A stretch of DNA of 64,000 bases, taken from assembly GCF_001078055.1 (NCBI RefSeq), contig NZ_CP010777.1, positions 4,555,001 to 4,619,000 on the forward strand, written 5' to 3'. This document shows positions 1-8,849 of the stretch, piece by piece. The number at the start of each line of letters is the position of its first letter. Within the stretch, counting starts at the first letter, position 1. The notes under the pieces are model-generated. The model worked only from the letters and a program-made list of their open reading frames with translations. It ran no database searches and was not told the DNA's origin. This DNA is from Rufibacter radiotolerans. GTDB taxonomy: Bacteria; Bacteroidota; Bacteroidia; Cytophagales; Hymenobacteraceae. A program made the position numbers and the translations under genes.

Positions 1-1
1 C

Positions 2-778
2 CAGGTAAGCGGGTTCAGGGCCATTACGTTTGTGAAGAACTATTGGAAGGCTAGCGACGGCCTGAAGGTGACCGGGAATGTGGGAAAGTTCGCCGCTTCC
101 CTTAATTACGTTACCGGCGTTACCAATGGCAGCGGCCTTGAGTTTCTGTCTAACCTTACCGTTCAGGACATTGACCTCTCCAACAATTACTTCATGTACA
201 CCGGTCAAACAGGCGTGAAGGTAAACAGCGGAGCCTCTATTGATAGGGGCCGCATGAGTACCAACATGTTCAGGGGGGTAGCTAATTTCCTAAGCGGCTT
301 TGATTCCTACACCCCTGAGTGGGAAATGCGCCAGAACACCTTTGTGCCAGACTCCAGGGCCTTCTGCGCGCTGTATATGAATGACAACTCCATATCCACG
401 CCTTTACCCATTGCCAACACCTACTACAAAGTGGCAGGTACCACCATCAACACTAAATCGTTACGGTTTGTGGCGGCAAACAATAGAACCACTTATATAG
501 GAAAGACGGATATTACCGCCCGAGTGAATGTGGTGATAAGTGCCCGCTCCAACGCCAATAGCAGTGAGTTCTCCATTGCCATCGCCAAAAATGGCGTCGT
601 CATTCCTATGCCTTTTGGCTCTATTGCGCCAACCGGCAATAACCAGAGCTTCCAGATGAGCCTGCTCACGGAGGTAGACCTTACCGCTAATGATTACGTG
701 GAGGTATTCATCAAGAGCAATAACGGCAACACCAGCAATTTGGTGATCGCGGAAATGCAGGTTCAGATTTCAGATTGA
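2..778 (+). CDS. C-terminal part of a surface or adhesion-type protein (truncated by window edge)
   Basis: The reading frame is open from the first bases, so the true start lies upstream; a GTG at 32 is only an internal codon. The visible ~258 residues are rich in Asn, Ser, Thr and Gly, have no membrane helix and few charged residues. The last ~110 residues read like a beta-sandwich of the kind found at the end of phage-tail and Bacteroidota surface proteins. The next gene, a secreted protein with a type IX sorting domain, begins 20 nt after the stop, so the two are probably co-transcribed and both extracytoplasmic. I recognise no named domain; the function is unknown. Confidence 0.6.
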   Translation, partial: QVSGFRAITFVKNYWKASDGLKVTGNVGKFAASLNYVTGVTNGSGLEFLSNLTVQDIDLSNNYFMYTGQTGVKVNSGASIDRGRMSTNMFRGVANFLSGFDSYTPEWEMRQNTFVPDSRAFCALYMNDNSISTPLPIANTYYKVAGTTINTKSLRFVAANNRTTYIGKTDITARVNVVISARSNANSSEFSIAIAKNGVVIPMPFGSIAPTGNNQSFQMSLLTEVDLTANDYVEVFIKSNNGNTSNLVIAEMQVQISD

Positions 779-798
779 TTGGGCTACCATTTAAAGCG

Positions 799-2037
799 AT
801 GCTTCATAAAAGACTTTTCTTCATAACCTGCTTATGCCTGCTTCTCTGCGCGAGCCAGGAAACTTCGGCCCAAGCCCAACTGGTGCTGAACGGTGCTGAA
901 ATCCACCTTAGCAACGGGGCCAAGCTGGTTTTGGGCAATGGGGCCCCTGCTGCGCTGGTTCGCCACAGCGGGCATATCATCAGTGAGGGCGAAAACAACG
1001 AGATCCATTGGAAGATAGGCACAGAGACCGGCACGTACCTGGTGCCCTGGGGGCTGGGCGATGAAGGATATCTGCCTTTGGCATTCACTAAGAAAGAGCA
1101 GGTGTCCTCAGGTACTTTTGTGTTGTCTACCTATGGCACCGGTTGGCAGAATAGCCTCCAACTACCGGATGGGGTAACTAATTTAACCTATGCTGGCCAA
1201 GATAACTCAGGCTTTGTCATAGACCGTTTCTGGCAACTTAACACCAAAGATTATCTGCGTTCCCCTTCCCTCCACAATATTTCCTTTGGGTACCTGGACC
1301 AGGAGCACACGGTTCCTCAGAATACCATTATAGAGCCCTCGCTGCAGGCGCAGCGTTGGAATGAGGAACTGCTGACTTGGAGCGACTATGTTCCCCAGGG
1401 CCAGGTAGATTATGTCTCAAATGCAGTCCTGCTAGACAGTGTCCCTTCTGCGGATACGTATTCCTGGTGGACTTTGGTTGATGCCAGCTTTCCCTTGCCG
1501 CTCCATTTCCTGAGTTTTAGCGTAGCTTACCGGCAACAGGCCGTAAAGATTGCCTGGCAGACAGCCGATGAGGTAAACGTTCGGGAATTTGCCATCCAGC
1601 GTAGCACAGACCTGCTCCACTATACCACTATCAGTCGGCAGAATGCCAAGGGGGGCAGCGGTGGCCATCTCTACACGGGCACAGACCTGTTTGCTAGCCC
1701 TGGGGTTGCCTACTACCGCATTATATCATATGATTTTGATGAAAAAGTCACCTACTCTCCCCTTAAATCTATCACAATACCCAACAATGGCGCTATAAGA
1801 ATTTTTCCAAATCCTGTAAAGGACCAGAAAATAGACCTGTATACTGCCCAAATTCCCCCGGGAAACTACACCTTAACCGTTTTAGATTCTAACGGGAGGA
1901 TCTTGCAATCAGAGGTGCGGGCATTCAGCAAAAAAATTGAAACGATATCTCTTGCCCACACTCTGCCCCCGGGCCTATATATTCTGAAAGTTACAGGAGG
2001 TGCTTTCCTGCACGTAGGGAAACTCATAATAGAGTAG
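799..2037 (+). CDS. Secreted protein with C-terminal type IX secretion (Por) sorting domain
   Basis: Starting at ATG 799 gives a clean signal peptide (Lys/Arg n-region, hydrophobic core, cleavage near QETSAQA); the frame extends upstream to a TTG at 775 overlapping the previous gene, which would spoil the signal. The body of ~412 aa is beta-rich. Around residues 235-320 it has a segment typical of Bacteroidota surface proteins (LPLHFLSFSV, then IAWQTADEVNVREFAIQRS). The last ~80 residues, starting IRIFPNPVKD and containing GNYTLTVLDSNGR and LPPGLYILKV, are a type A T9SS sorting domain. It should be exported by Sec and moved across the outer membrane by T9SS. The passenger function is unknown. 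Confidence 0.85.
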   Translation: MLHKRLFFITCLCLLLCASQETSAQAQLVLNGAEIHLSNGAKLVLGNGAPAALVRHSGHIISEGENNEIHWKIGTETGTYLVPWGLGDEGYLPLAFTKKEQVSSGTFVLSTYGTGWQNSLQLPDGVTNLTYAGQDNSGFVIDRFWQLNTKDYLRSPSLHNISFGYLDQEHTVPQNTIIEPSLQAQRWNEELLTWSDYVPQGQVDYVSNAVLLDSVPSADTYSWWTLVDASFPLPLHFLSFSVAYRQQAVKIAWQTADEVNVREFAIQRSTDLLHYTTISRQNAKGGSGGHLYTGTDLFASPGVAYYRIISYDFDEKVTYSPLKSITIPNNGAIRIFPNPVKDQKIDLYTAQIPPGNYTLTVLDSNGRILQSEVRAFSKKIETISLAHTLPPGLYILKVTGGAFLHVGKLIIE

Positions 2038-2137
2038 ACGGTTACTTCTAACCATTTCTACCTTGCACGTTAAAAATGCTCTGCTTGCGTTTGCCATGCA
2101 GGAAAGAATGACCCCTATATAATGAAGTGACAAAAGC

Positions 2138-2174
2138 CTTTTACAGCCTATTTTCCGGAAAACAAGTCAAAAAC
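2138..2174. repeat. Degenerate copy of interspersed palindrome
   Basis: Reads CTTTTACAGCCTATTTTCC then GGAAAACAAGTCAAAAAC. The core TTTTCCGGAAAA is intact and the outer arms have decayed. Confidence 0.55.
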
Positions 2175-2275
2175 ATACATCCTGTTAATTCACTTGCGGT
2201 CCTTGGCAATGACAAAAAATGTCATCTTTCCGCTTCAACAGGCACTCAAATGCGGCTTTAAGAAAAGCTGGGACA

Positions 2276-2355
2276 GTTTGATAAATCCTCCCAGAACTAA
2301 TAGCTGAGAAGGCTGAAATTGTGACCTTGGGAGGCGCACCAAAAAATTATCAAAC
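2276..2355. repeat. Imperfect inverted repeat (~80 bp)
   Basis: GTTTGATAAATCCTCCCA on the left matches TTGGGAGG and ATTATCAAAC on the right, enclosing ~35 nt. It could be a small miniature element or a folded RNA; no T-run follows. Confidence 0.45.
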
Positions 2356-2564
2356 TTTAAAAGTACACTGCTTCTCTCTGGGAATCTGTCCAGAAAAGGG
2401 AGGGGTTTGGGGGGTTAGCACACTAAGCAAAAGCTGCAAAAACCAGTGTTTCTCCTGTGGGGTAGCTGATGACACAGGAAGCTATGGTTATTAAACCGAA
2501 AAAGTGAAAGCTGTTTTTAGCTTAATTGTAAAACTGTAAGCCTCTTGGGGGGATAAAAACAAAA

Positions 2565-2597
2565 GACCGACCAACTTGAAAGTTGATCGGTCTTTTT
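2565..2597 (-). terminator. Intrinsic terminator of tRNA-fMet
   Basis: GACCGACCAACTT pairs with AAGTTGATCGGTC around a short loop. Read on the minus strand it lies directly after the tRNA and is followed by a T-rich tract. Confidence 0.75.
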
Positions 2598-2600
2598 AGG

Positions 2601-2673
<73 letters not shown>

Positions 2674-2685
2674 CTGTTTGTAATA

Positions 2686-2717
2686 CAAATGTAGGGGCTT
2701 TTTCTATATCCTCCAAA
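2686..2717 (-). promoter_or_regulatory. Bacteroidota housekeeping promoter of tRNA-fMet
   Basis: On the minus strand, TTTG (2717-2714) is followed after 20 nt by TACATTTG (2693-2686), matching the TTTG / TAnnTTTG consensus of this phylum. Transcription would start about 6 nt before the tRNA. Confidence 0.75.
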
Positions 2718-2719
2718 CG

Positions 2720-2756
2720 GTTTGTGCAAGTTTTTACGAAAACGGGCTAAAAACGG
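2720..2756. repeat. Interspersed palindrome overlapping the 3' end of the Omp85 gene
   Basis: GTTTGTGCAAGTTTTTAC then GAAAACGGGCTAAAAACGG. The right arm runs into the coding region and supplies the TAG stop codon (2749-2747) and the last codons of the downstream minus-strand gene. Confidence 0.55.
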
Positions 2757-4540
2757 CCCGTAATCCCGAAGTGAATCTTGCCTCTTTGCAGGCTAAACCC
2801 CTCCTGAGAAGTACGGCCCACCGAGTAAACTAACTGAAACACACCGGCTCCCGTGGAAAAGCTGATGCCGCCGCCCACCCCGCTGGCCCACTGGAAATTT
2901 TTTTCATTTTTTAGGTCGCGGCGCAGATAACCCTGGTCATATAGCAGGAAAACGTACGAATCTTGACCCGTGTACTGGCGGTACTCCAGCGTACTGATGC
3001 CGTAAGATGAGGCATAAAAAGCATAATCGTCAAAGCCGCGCAAAGAGGCCAGGCCACCCAGCCGGTACAGTTCATTCAGGTAAAGGCGTTGGTTCACCAG
3101 CCCTTCGGCCCGCAGCCTGGTGAGCAGCACCCCGTTTTTGGTGACCGGCCAGAAGCGCTCCAGCCGGGTGGCCAAAGAGAGCTGCGTGGTTTTGAGTTGC
3201 AGGGTGTCATAATAGCTGGGCTCTACCCGGGCGTTGCGTTGCACCCTTTTGTTGCCCACCGCCCCCTGAAAGAACGCCTGCCCACCCCGGCGCGGGAAAT
3301 ACAGGTCGTCCAGGTTATTCCATGCATAGGCCAGGCCGTAAGAGGTGAAGTTGGCGTCAATAGCCGAGGAGTCTGACCGGCGCTGCCGCAGGGCCTCCGG
3401 CGAGAGCAGCTGCGAACTGACCACCTCGGCAAAGAACGTGACGCGGCTGGTGGTGGAAAGCGGGTAGGCAATCTCCAGGCGCGGCCTGAGGTTCAGGAAC
3501 GAGGTGTCTTGCTTATACAAATGAAACAGCGCGGCTATCTCAAAGGGCGTATTGAAGAAGTGCGGGTGCCGGTATTCCACATCCAGGAGCTGCGAGTTGC
3601 GTTCTACCTTGCGCCAGTGCAGGCCAATCTGCTTGCCGCTGCCCCGCAGATTGCGCACCTGCAGGTTCACCTCGCCGGTAATCAATAATTTAGCGCTGGA
3701 AGACGAGGGGTCTGGCAGAAACCCGATGATGCCGTCAAACTGGTTGGCTTTTTTCTCGTCCAGGAAGAAATACAGCCGGGCCTGGTTCTTGGCAAACAGC
3801 ACCTGGGGCTCCCCCGCAATCTTCACGAAGGGCAACTGCTTAAGCGCGCGCATGGCCTGCTCCACCTTCTGCTGGGAGTATGGCTGCCCCGGAGCCAGTT
3901 GGGTATATCTATAAAAGGCTTGCCGCTGCAAACGGCTGCTGCCTACAATCTGGATAGAGTCAATCTGAATCAAGGGCCCGCGCACCACCCGCAGGACGCC
4001 CCTGATGGAATCATCATACAGCTGCAGCGAGTCAATTCGCACGGCGGCATACGGAAACCCATTATTCTCGGCCTCACGTAGCAGCGCCTGCTGCAATTGG
4101 GCAAATTCCGCCGGGCGGAAGGGCGTGTTGGTATACAATTTCTCCCGAAAGCCTACTTTCTCCAGCAGCCCCTCGCCCACGTTGCCGTTTCTTAGCGAGG
4201 CCCACCGGTAAGGCCGGCCGGCGTACACGTATACCCAGAGCGAGTCTCTACGCTGCCGCAGGCTGTCAATAGAGGCGGTCAGGTAGCCTTCTTCCTGCAC
4301 CCGGGCGCGCCAGTTCTGCAGTTCCTGACGCAGGCCCAACGAGTCTCGCGCGGTGAGTTTAGGCTGGAGGCGCTGGAAGAGTTTTATAGCCTCCGGGTCT
4401 GGGGAAACAATCTGCACCACGCGCTTGTCCTGCGCCTGCGCCCAGTTGCCACTTAGCAGCAAACCCAGGAGCCAGCCCAGAATTGCGTATCTTTGCCAGC
4501 ACATCTTTGGGTACAAACGGGAACTAGACCTCCACTTCAT
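2747..4540 (-). CDS. Omp85/TamA-like outer-membrane assembly protein
   Basis: A 597-aa protein with an N-terminal signal peptide (hydrophobic run to GNWAQAQ). Residues ~35-260 form POTRA-like repeats, with GYLTASIDSL, NNGFPYAAVRIDSL and LQRQAFYRYTQLAPGQPYS as typical pieces. The C-terminal ~330 residues form a beta-barrel, including LGGLASLRGFDDYAF and a final GITGRF ending in Phe, as usual for outer-membrane barrels. The family (BamA/TamA/TPS transporters) inserts or exports proteins at the outer membrane. A second Met at residue 13 (4504) is an alternative start. It is divergent from hemW with 84 nt between starts. It is not BamA itself, which has more POTRA domains. Confidence 0.85.
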   Translation of the reverse strand: MKWRSSSRLYPKMCWQRYAILGWLLGLLLSGNWAQAQDKRVVQIVSPDPEAIKLFQRLQPKLTARDSLGLRQELQNWRARVQEEGYLTASIDSLRQRRDSLWVYVYAGRPYRWASLRNGNVGEGLLEKVGFREKLYTNTPFRPAEFAQLQQALLREAENNGFPYAAVRIDSLQLYDDSIRGVLRVVRGPLIQIDSIQIVGSSRLQRQAFYRYTQLAPGQPYSQQKVEQAMRALKQLPFVKIAGEPQVLFAKNQARLYFFLDEKKANQFDGIIGFLPDPSSSSAKLLITGEVNLQVRNLRGSGKQIGLHWRKVERNSQLLDVEYRHPHFFNTPFEIAALFHLYKQDTSFLNLRPRLEIAYPLSTTSRVTFFAEVVSSQLLSPEALRQRRSDSSAIDANFTSYGLAYAWNNLDDLYFPRRGGQAFFQGAVGNKRVQRNARVEPSYYDTLQLKTTQLSLATRLERFWPVTKNGVLLTRLRAEGLVNQRLYLNELYRLGGLASLRGFDDYAFYASSYGISTLEYRQYTGQDSYVFLLYDQGYLRRDLKNEKNFQWASGVGGGISFSTGAGVFQLVYSVGRTSQEGFSLQRGKIHFGITGRF

Positions 4541-4624
4541 TGTTTCTAAGGTACGGCTTGCCGCTGAATTTCACGCACCGCCCATTTATTTACACTTATA
4601 ACGCTTTCCATAGCCCATTCTATT

Positions 4625-5767
4625 TTGGCCGGAATCTATCTTCATATCCCGTTCTGCAAACAAGCCTGCCACTACTGCGATTTCCATTTCAGTACGTCTA
4701 TGGGCCTCAAAGAGCAGGTACTGCAGGCCATGCACCAGGAACTGGTCCTCCAGCAGCCCTACCTCAACGGCGAAACCATCAACACCATTTACTTTGGCGG
4801 CGGTACGCCCTCTATTTTGTCTGTAGACGAGCTGAACGGCCTGCTGGAGGCTATTTACGCGCAACATACGGTAAGCCCCACGGCCGAGATCTCCCTGGAA
4901 GCCAACCCAGATGACCTCACGCCCGAGAAACTATATGCCCTGCGGCAGACTCGCATCAACCGCCTGAGCATTGGGGTGCAGTCGTTCCACAACCCGCACC
5001 TGCGGCTCATGAACCGGCCGCATGACGCCCAGGAGGCCACGGCCTGCATACGGCTGGCGCAAGAACTGGGGTTTGACAACATCTCCCTTGATCTGATTTA
5101 CGGCGTGCCCGCCGAAGACCCCGAATTGTGGGAACAGGACCTGGCCCAGGCCTTCGCCCTGAACGTGCAGCACCTTTCCTGCTACGCGCTCACCATTGAA
5201 CCCAACACCGTGTTCGGGCACCGCCTCAAGAAAGGCCAATTCACCCCCGCCCAGGAAGAACGCGTGGCCCAGCAGTTTGAGCTGCTCATGAGCCAGGCCG
5301 CCGCCCATGGGTTCCAGCACTATGAGATCTCCAACTTCTGCCAGCCCGGCTTTGAGAGCAAGCACAACAGCAGCTACTGGAAACAGGTACCGTACCTGGG
5401 CATCGGGCCCAGCGCCCACTCCTTCAACGGCGTGAGCCGCCAGTTCAACATCGCGCATAACCCCAAATACGTGCAGGCCCTGGCCGAAGGGAAATTGCCA
5501 GCCACGGTAGAAGAACTCTCCGTAGAAGACCGGGTAAACGAGTACGTCATGACCACGCTGCGCACCAGCTGGGGCTGCGACACCCGCTATATTTTGGAAA
5601 AATGGGGCCTAGACCTGATTGCGCTTCACGCAGCGTACCTGCAGAAAATTCAGGCCCAAGGCTTGCTGCAGGAAAAAGAAGGGGTGTTGCTCTTAACTGA
5701 GGCCGGAAAACTGTTAGCCGATGAAATTGCCCTGGACTTGTTTCTGTTGCCTGAAGAGGCGGAGTAA
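4625..5767 (+). CDS. hemW: HemW-like radical SAM haem chaperone
   Basis: The 380-aa protein opens MAGIYLHIPFCKQACHYCDF. The CxxxCxxC motif at residues 11, 15 and 18 binds the 4Fe-4S cluster of radical SAM enzymes. FGGGTPS and SIGVQSF follow, as in HemN/HemW. The Cys pattern and length (~380 aa) fit HemW, a haem chaperone formerly called coproporphyrinogen oxidase-like, rather than true HemN, which is ~450 aa. The start is a TTG at 4625; no ATG or GTG precedes the conserved N-terminus in frame. It is divergently oriented to the Omp85 gene. Function as a haem chaperone is from the family. Confidence 0.88.
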   Translation: MAGIYLHIPFCKQACHYCDFHFSTSMGLKEQVLQAMHQELVLQQPYLNGETINTIYFGGGTPSILSVDELNGLLEAIYAQHTVSPTAEISLEANPDDLTPEKLYALRQTRINRLSIGVQSFHNPHLRLMNRPHDAQEATACIRLAQELGFDNISLDLIYGVPAEDPELWEQDLAQAFALNVQHLSCYALTIEPNTVFGHRLKKGQFTPAQEERVAQQFELLMSQAAAHGFQHYEISNFCQPGFESKHNSSYWKQVPYLGIGPSAHSFNGVSRQFNIAHNPKYVQALAEGKLPATVEELSVEDRVNEYVMTTLRTSWGCDTRYILEKWGLDLIALHAAYLQKIQAQGLLQEKEGVLLLTEAGKLLADEIALDLFLLPEEAE

Positions 5768-5850
5768 GAAGGAATAAATTGAGTCTGAGTAGGGCGCAAG
5801 CGTCCGCTGGTGTCCTCGCATATGGATCACTTCTTTGCTTTCTCTCTCTC

Positions 5851-5941
5851 TTGTCATCCTGAAAAAACCTTGTGGGAGAAAAGCAATAGCGGGTATTTAA
5901 TGCCATTACTGTTCGCTGCCAAGATCCTTCCAAGATGACAA
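5851..5941. repeat. TTGTCATCCTG-bounded inverted-repeat element, copy 1
   Basis: Begins TTGTCATCCTGAAAAAACC and TTGTGGG, and ends AAGATCCTTCCAAGATGACAA, so its ends are inverted repeats. Related copies lie at 18767-18858 and 48290-48434. Confidence 0.75.
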
Positions 5942-6050
5942 AAAATATAGGGGCATTTCAGAAGGCACATGAGTGGAAGAGCACCTTCTGCCAACTTGAC
6001 CCTTCTACCCGCTCAAACCCCGGTGCTTTCCTGCCATTAAGGACCATTCC

Positions 6051-6086
6051 GTTTAGGGCCTGATTTTTGAGAAACAGCCCCAAAAC
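6051..6086. repeat. Degenerate copy of interspersed palindrome
   Basis: GTTTAGGGCCTGATTTTT then GAGAAACAGCCCCAAAAC; several mismatches between arms. Confidence 0.6.
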
Positions 6087-6181
6087 ACCCTTGGCGTGTT
6101 GGTCTGTAAATGCCTGGGCGCAAGCCTGCAAGTAGAACATTTTGCCAGTACAGGGGTTTTGGTGTTACCTAGTGCCTTACC

Positions 6182-7306
6182 ATGAAGAAGTTTATGCTGA
6201 CTGTTTTATCCTTTATTATAGCCGCCGTGATTGGGGGTGCCATCTTTGTGAACCAAGCCCCGCAGTTTGGGGCCTCCGCTGAGGGCACCAGCCTGGAGCG
6301 CATCAAGAAATCTCCGCAGTACCGTGACGGTAAGTTCCAGAATGCCTCGCCCACGCCCATGATGGATGAGTCACCGTTCCTGGACAAGGTCAAGATCTTC
6401 TCTAAGTTCATTGGCGGGGTAGAAGGCGGTACGCCGGAAGGGAAACTGCCCATGGTCTCTCTCAAAAAAGAAGACTTTGCGGCCGTGGCAGATACCGGGG
6501 TGGCCATTACCTGGTTCGGGCATTCGGCGGTGCTGCTGGAGATGGGCGGAAAGCGCATTTTCGCCGACCCTATGTTGGGGCAACGGGCCTCACCGGTTTC
6601 CTTTATCGGGTCCAAGCGCTTTAATGAGGAACTGCCCATCAATATAGAAGACCTGCCGCCGCTGGATATTGTATTGCTCTCGCATGACCATTATGACCAC
6701 CTAGACCGCGGCTCTATCTTAAAACTCAAAGACAAAGCCCGGCATTTCATTGTGCCCCTGGGCGTGGCCGCGCATCTGGTGCATTGGGGTGTAGAGGCCA
6801 ATAAGATCACGGAACTGGACTGGTGGGAGGACACTTCCTTTGAAGGCATCTCCTTTACCGCTGCCCCCGCCCGTCACTTCTCGGGCCGCGGCCTGAGTGA
6901 CCGCGACCAGACCCTGTGGTCCTCCTGGGTACTTAAAAGCGCAGATAAGTCGGTCTATTTTGGCGGCGATTCTGGCTATGATACCCATTTCAAGGAGATA
7001 GGGGATAAGTACGGCCCCTTTGATTTGACCATGCTGGAGTGCGGGCAGTACAATGAGGCCTGGAAATACATTCACATGATGCCCGAGCAGACCGCCCAAG
7101 CCCACCTGGACCTGAAGGGCCGCGTGCTCATGCCCACTCACTGGGGAGCTTTTTCGCTGGCCCTGCACCAATGGAAAGAACCCATCACCCGTCTGTCGGC
7201 GGCGGTGCAGCAGCATAACATCTCCATGGCTACGCCGATTATTGGTCAGCGGTGGCAGGTAGGAGGACCGATTCCGCAGCAGCCCTGGTGGAAAGACGTG
7301 AAATAA
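6182..7306 (+). CDS. Metallo-beta-lactamase fold hydrolase (NAPE-PLD/UlaG-like)
   Basis: 374 aa with an N-terminal hydrophobic segment (residues 4-22) that anchors or exports it. The MBL core starts at ITWFGHSAVLLEMGG and includes IFADPML, the metal-binding SHDHYDHLD (HxHxDH), APARHFSGRG, YFGGDSGYD and PTHWGAF with the late His ligand. The order and spacing match the NAPE-PLD/RomA-like group of membrane-associated MBL hydrolases. The substrate is unknown; phosphodiester or lactone bonds are the usual targets in the superfamily. A repeat copy and then the bestrophin gene follow on the same strand. Confidence 0.85.
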   Translation: MKKFMLTVLSFIIAAVIGGAIFVNQAPQFGASAEGTSLERIKKSPQYRDGKFQNASPTPMMDESPFLDKVKIFSKFIGGVEGGTPEGKLPMVSLKKEDFAAVADTGVAITWFGHSAVLLEMGGKRIFADPMLGQRASPVSFIGSKRFNEELPINIEDLPPLDIVLLSHDHYDHLDRGSILKLKDKARHFIVPLGVAAHLVHWGVEANKITELDWWEDTSFEGISFTAAPARHFSGRGLSDRDQTLWSSWVLKSADKSVYFGGDSGYDTHFKEIGDKYGPFDLTMLECGQYNEAWKYIHMMPEQTAQAHLDLKGRVLMPTHWGAFSLALHQWKEPITRLSAAVQQHNISMATPIIGQRWQVGGPIPQQPWWKDVK

Positions 7307-7331
7307 GCCATCCTTAAATAAGGGTACCATT

Positions 7332-7370
7332 GCCGTTTTAAGCTAGTTTTCCAGAAAAGAGGCTCAAAAC
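7332..7370. repeat. Interspersed palindrome
   Basis: GCCGTTTTAAGCTAGTTTT then CCAGAAAAGAGGCTCAAAAC, 23 nt before the bestrophin gene start. Confidence 0.65.
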
Positions 7371-7393
7371 CATCCTCTCCGGTAAGCCTTCGT

Positions 7394-8368
7394 ATGAGTG
7401 AAAGCCAGGTCGGCTTTAGGATGGGTGCGGCCTGGCTTTCACGGTTATTACAACGTATGCTTCTCGCTGACAACATTCCATTCCGGTACATTTTCAATAA
7501 GATCAAGGTAGATGTGCTCAGGGTCTGGCTTTTTTCAGTCACCTTCCACATAGTGAAACTGATTTGGACAGATGATCTGCCGGCCATTCCTTCGGCGTTA
7601 CCGTCGGTGCTGGGTACGGCCATTTCTTTGTTGCTGGCCTTTAACTTAGGCCAGTCGTATGAGCGTTGGTGGGAAGCCCGCATTGTCTGGGGCGCCATTG
7701 TCAATGACTCGCGCACGCTTTTGCTGGAATTGAAAGCCTTTGTCTCGCCGGCCCACGCGCAGGTGCCGCATGTGCAGCGAATGGTCAAAAACCTGGCTTA
7801 CCGGCAGATAGCCTGGTGTTACAGCCTGGGCCAGAGCCTTCGTAAGCAAGACCCCCTGGAGAACCTGCCCCAGTTCTTGCTGCCGCAGGAAATGGAGTAC
7901 CTTGCAGACAAAGCCAATAAACCCCTGGCGCTGCAGGTGCTGCATATGCAGGACCTCAACCAGCTTTACCAGGAGAAGGTGCTCCGGCAGATGCAGCAGA
8001 CCCAGCTGGCTGCTACCGTGGGCCGGCTCTGTGACTCTATGGGCAAGGCCGAGCGCATTAATACCACGGTGTTTCCGGCCACGTACAGCATGTTCATTCA
8101 TTTCTTTATCTACCTGTTCCTGGTGATTCTGTCGTTCACGCTGGTGGAGTCCATTGGCATCTATGAGATACCGGTGCTCACGGCCGTGGCCTCCACGTTC
8201 TTCCTGATTGAGAAAACCGCCAAAGAGATACAAGACCCGTTCCGCAACCGCCCCACCGACACGGCCGTGACCGCCATTGCCCGCACCATTGAAATTAACC
8301 TGAAACAGATGCTAGGCGAGAAAGACGTGCCGGAGCCCTTAAAGCCAGACGGGTATTTCCTGATGTAG
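7394..8368 (+). CDS. Bestrophin-family anion channel
   Basis: 324 aa. The segment LLAFNLGQSYERWWEARIVWGAIVNDSR is the hallmark of the bacterial bestrophin (formerly UPF0187) family. Hydrophobic stretches near residues 35-50, 62-85, 220-240 and 250-268 account for the membrane helices. Close to the C-terminus EIQDPF is another conserved family piece. Family members form pentameric chloride or cation channels in the inner membrane. ATG 7394 begins 87 nt after the preceding stop. The ion carried is not predictable from sequence alone. Confidence 0.88.
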   Translation: MSESQVGFRMGAAWLSRLLQRMLLADNIPFRYIFNKIKVDVLRVWLFSVTFHIVKLIWTDDLPAIPSALPSVLGTAISLLLAFNLGQSYERWWEARIVWGAIVNDSRTLLLELKAFVSPAHAQVPHVQRMVKNLAYRQIAWCYSLGQSLRKQDPLENLPQFLLPQEMEYLADKANKPLALQVLHMQDLNQLYQEKVLRQMQQTQLAATVGRLCDSMGKAERINTTVFPATYSMFIHFFIYLFLVILSFTLVESIGIYEIPVLTAVASTFFLIEKTAKEIQDPFRNRPTDTAVTAIARTIEINLKQMLGEKDVPEPLKPDGYFLM

Positions 8369-8437
8369 CCTTCGGCCGCGGCCGAAGAAGTAACCCCCTA
8401 ATTATAGATGCCCCAAGTGACTTATAAGCTAGCTTCT

Positions 8438-8475
8438 GTTTTGAGCCTGTTTTATGGAAAACGGCCCCAAAACGC
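8438..8475. repeat. Interspersed palindrome
   Basis: GTTTTGAGCCTGTTTTATG then GAAAACGGCCCCAAAACGC, between the bestrophin gene and the small membrane protein gene. Confidence 0.7.
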
Positions 8476-8504
8476 ATCTTGAGAGAAACTAACCTTCTCT
8501 GATT

Positions 8505-8825
8505 ATGGAACGTCACTCTCACCACAGCGTAGCCGGCTTCCCACCACGTCGGCAGAGAAAATCCATCTCCTCTTCTGGCCCCGTGTTAGGGGGCCTGGTG
8601 GCCCTGTTTCTGATAGGGCTCTTTCTTATGTACCGCTCCAATGTCTTCCAGACGCAGCAGGCCCCGGCCGCCACTACCGTTGCCCCTTCAGAAACCTTAC
8701 AGGTCCAATACCCGCCTAAAATTTTCCCGTCTACCGCAGACCTGGGCGCCCACCCTATGTTTGCGCCACTGGCGGAAAGTGCCTCAGATACCTTGCCTAA
8801 GATTTTTGTGAAGCCGCAGCGGTAA
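8505..8825 (+). CDS. Small single-pass membrane protein, unknown function
   Basis: 106 aa. A His/Arg-rich N-terminus (MERHSHHS, PPRRQRK) is followed by one hydrophobic helix at residues ~27-43 (GPVLGGLVALFLIGLFLMY) and a Pro/Ala/Thr-rich tail. The charge pattern predicts the N-terminus in the cytoplasm and the tail outside. It sits between repeat elements and on the same strand as its neighbours. I recognise no family. The frame is probably real because of its length, membrane segment and fitting codon use. Confidence 0.6.
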   Translation: MERHSHHSVAGFPPRRQRKSISSSGPVLGGLVALFLIGLFLMYRSNVFQTQQAPAATTVAPSETLQVQYPPKIFPSTADLGAHPMFAPLAESASDTLPKIFVKPQR

Positions 8826-8849
8826 ACAGGAGGCAACCTTTTACACCTA

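Larger units (their letters stand above)
2038..2560. other. Gene-free interval with two inverted-repeat structures
   Basis: No convincing coding frame is present on either strand. It holds a degenerate copy of the window-wide palindrome (2138-2174) and an imperfect inverted repeat (2276-2355), listed separately. The remainder shows no recognisable RNA or promoter. Confidence 0.6.
5768..6181. other. Intergenic region with two repeat elements
   Basis: Holds the TTGTCATCCTG-bounded element (5851-5941) and a degenerate interspersed palindrome (6051-6086). No coding frame or promoter could be supported. Confidence 0.6.

Noticed and set aside
2276..2355. Imperfect inverted repeat as a riboswitch
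   Set aside because: No known conserved core and no metabolic gene follows; it lies upstream of the terminator of a convergent tRNA.
5547..5933. 128-codon frame on the minus strand at the end of hemW
   Set aside because: Mostly antisense to hemW, the rest inside a repeat element.
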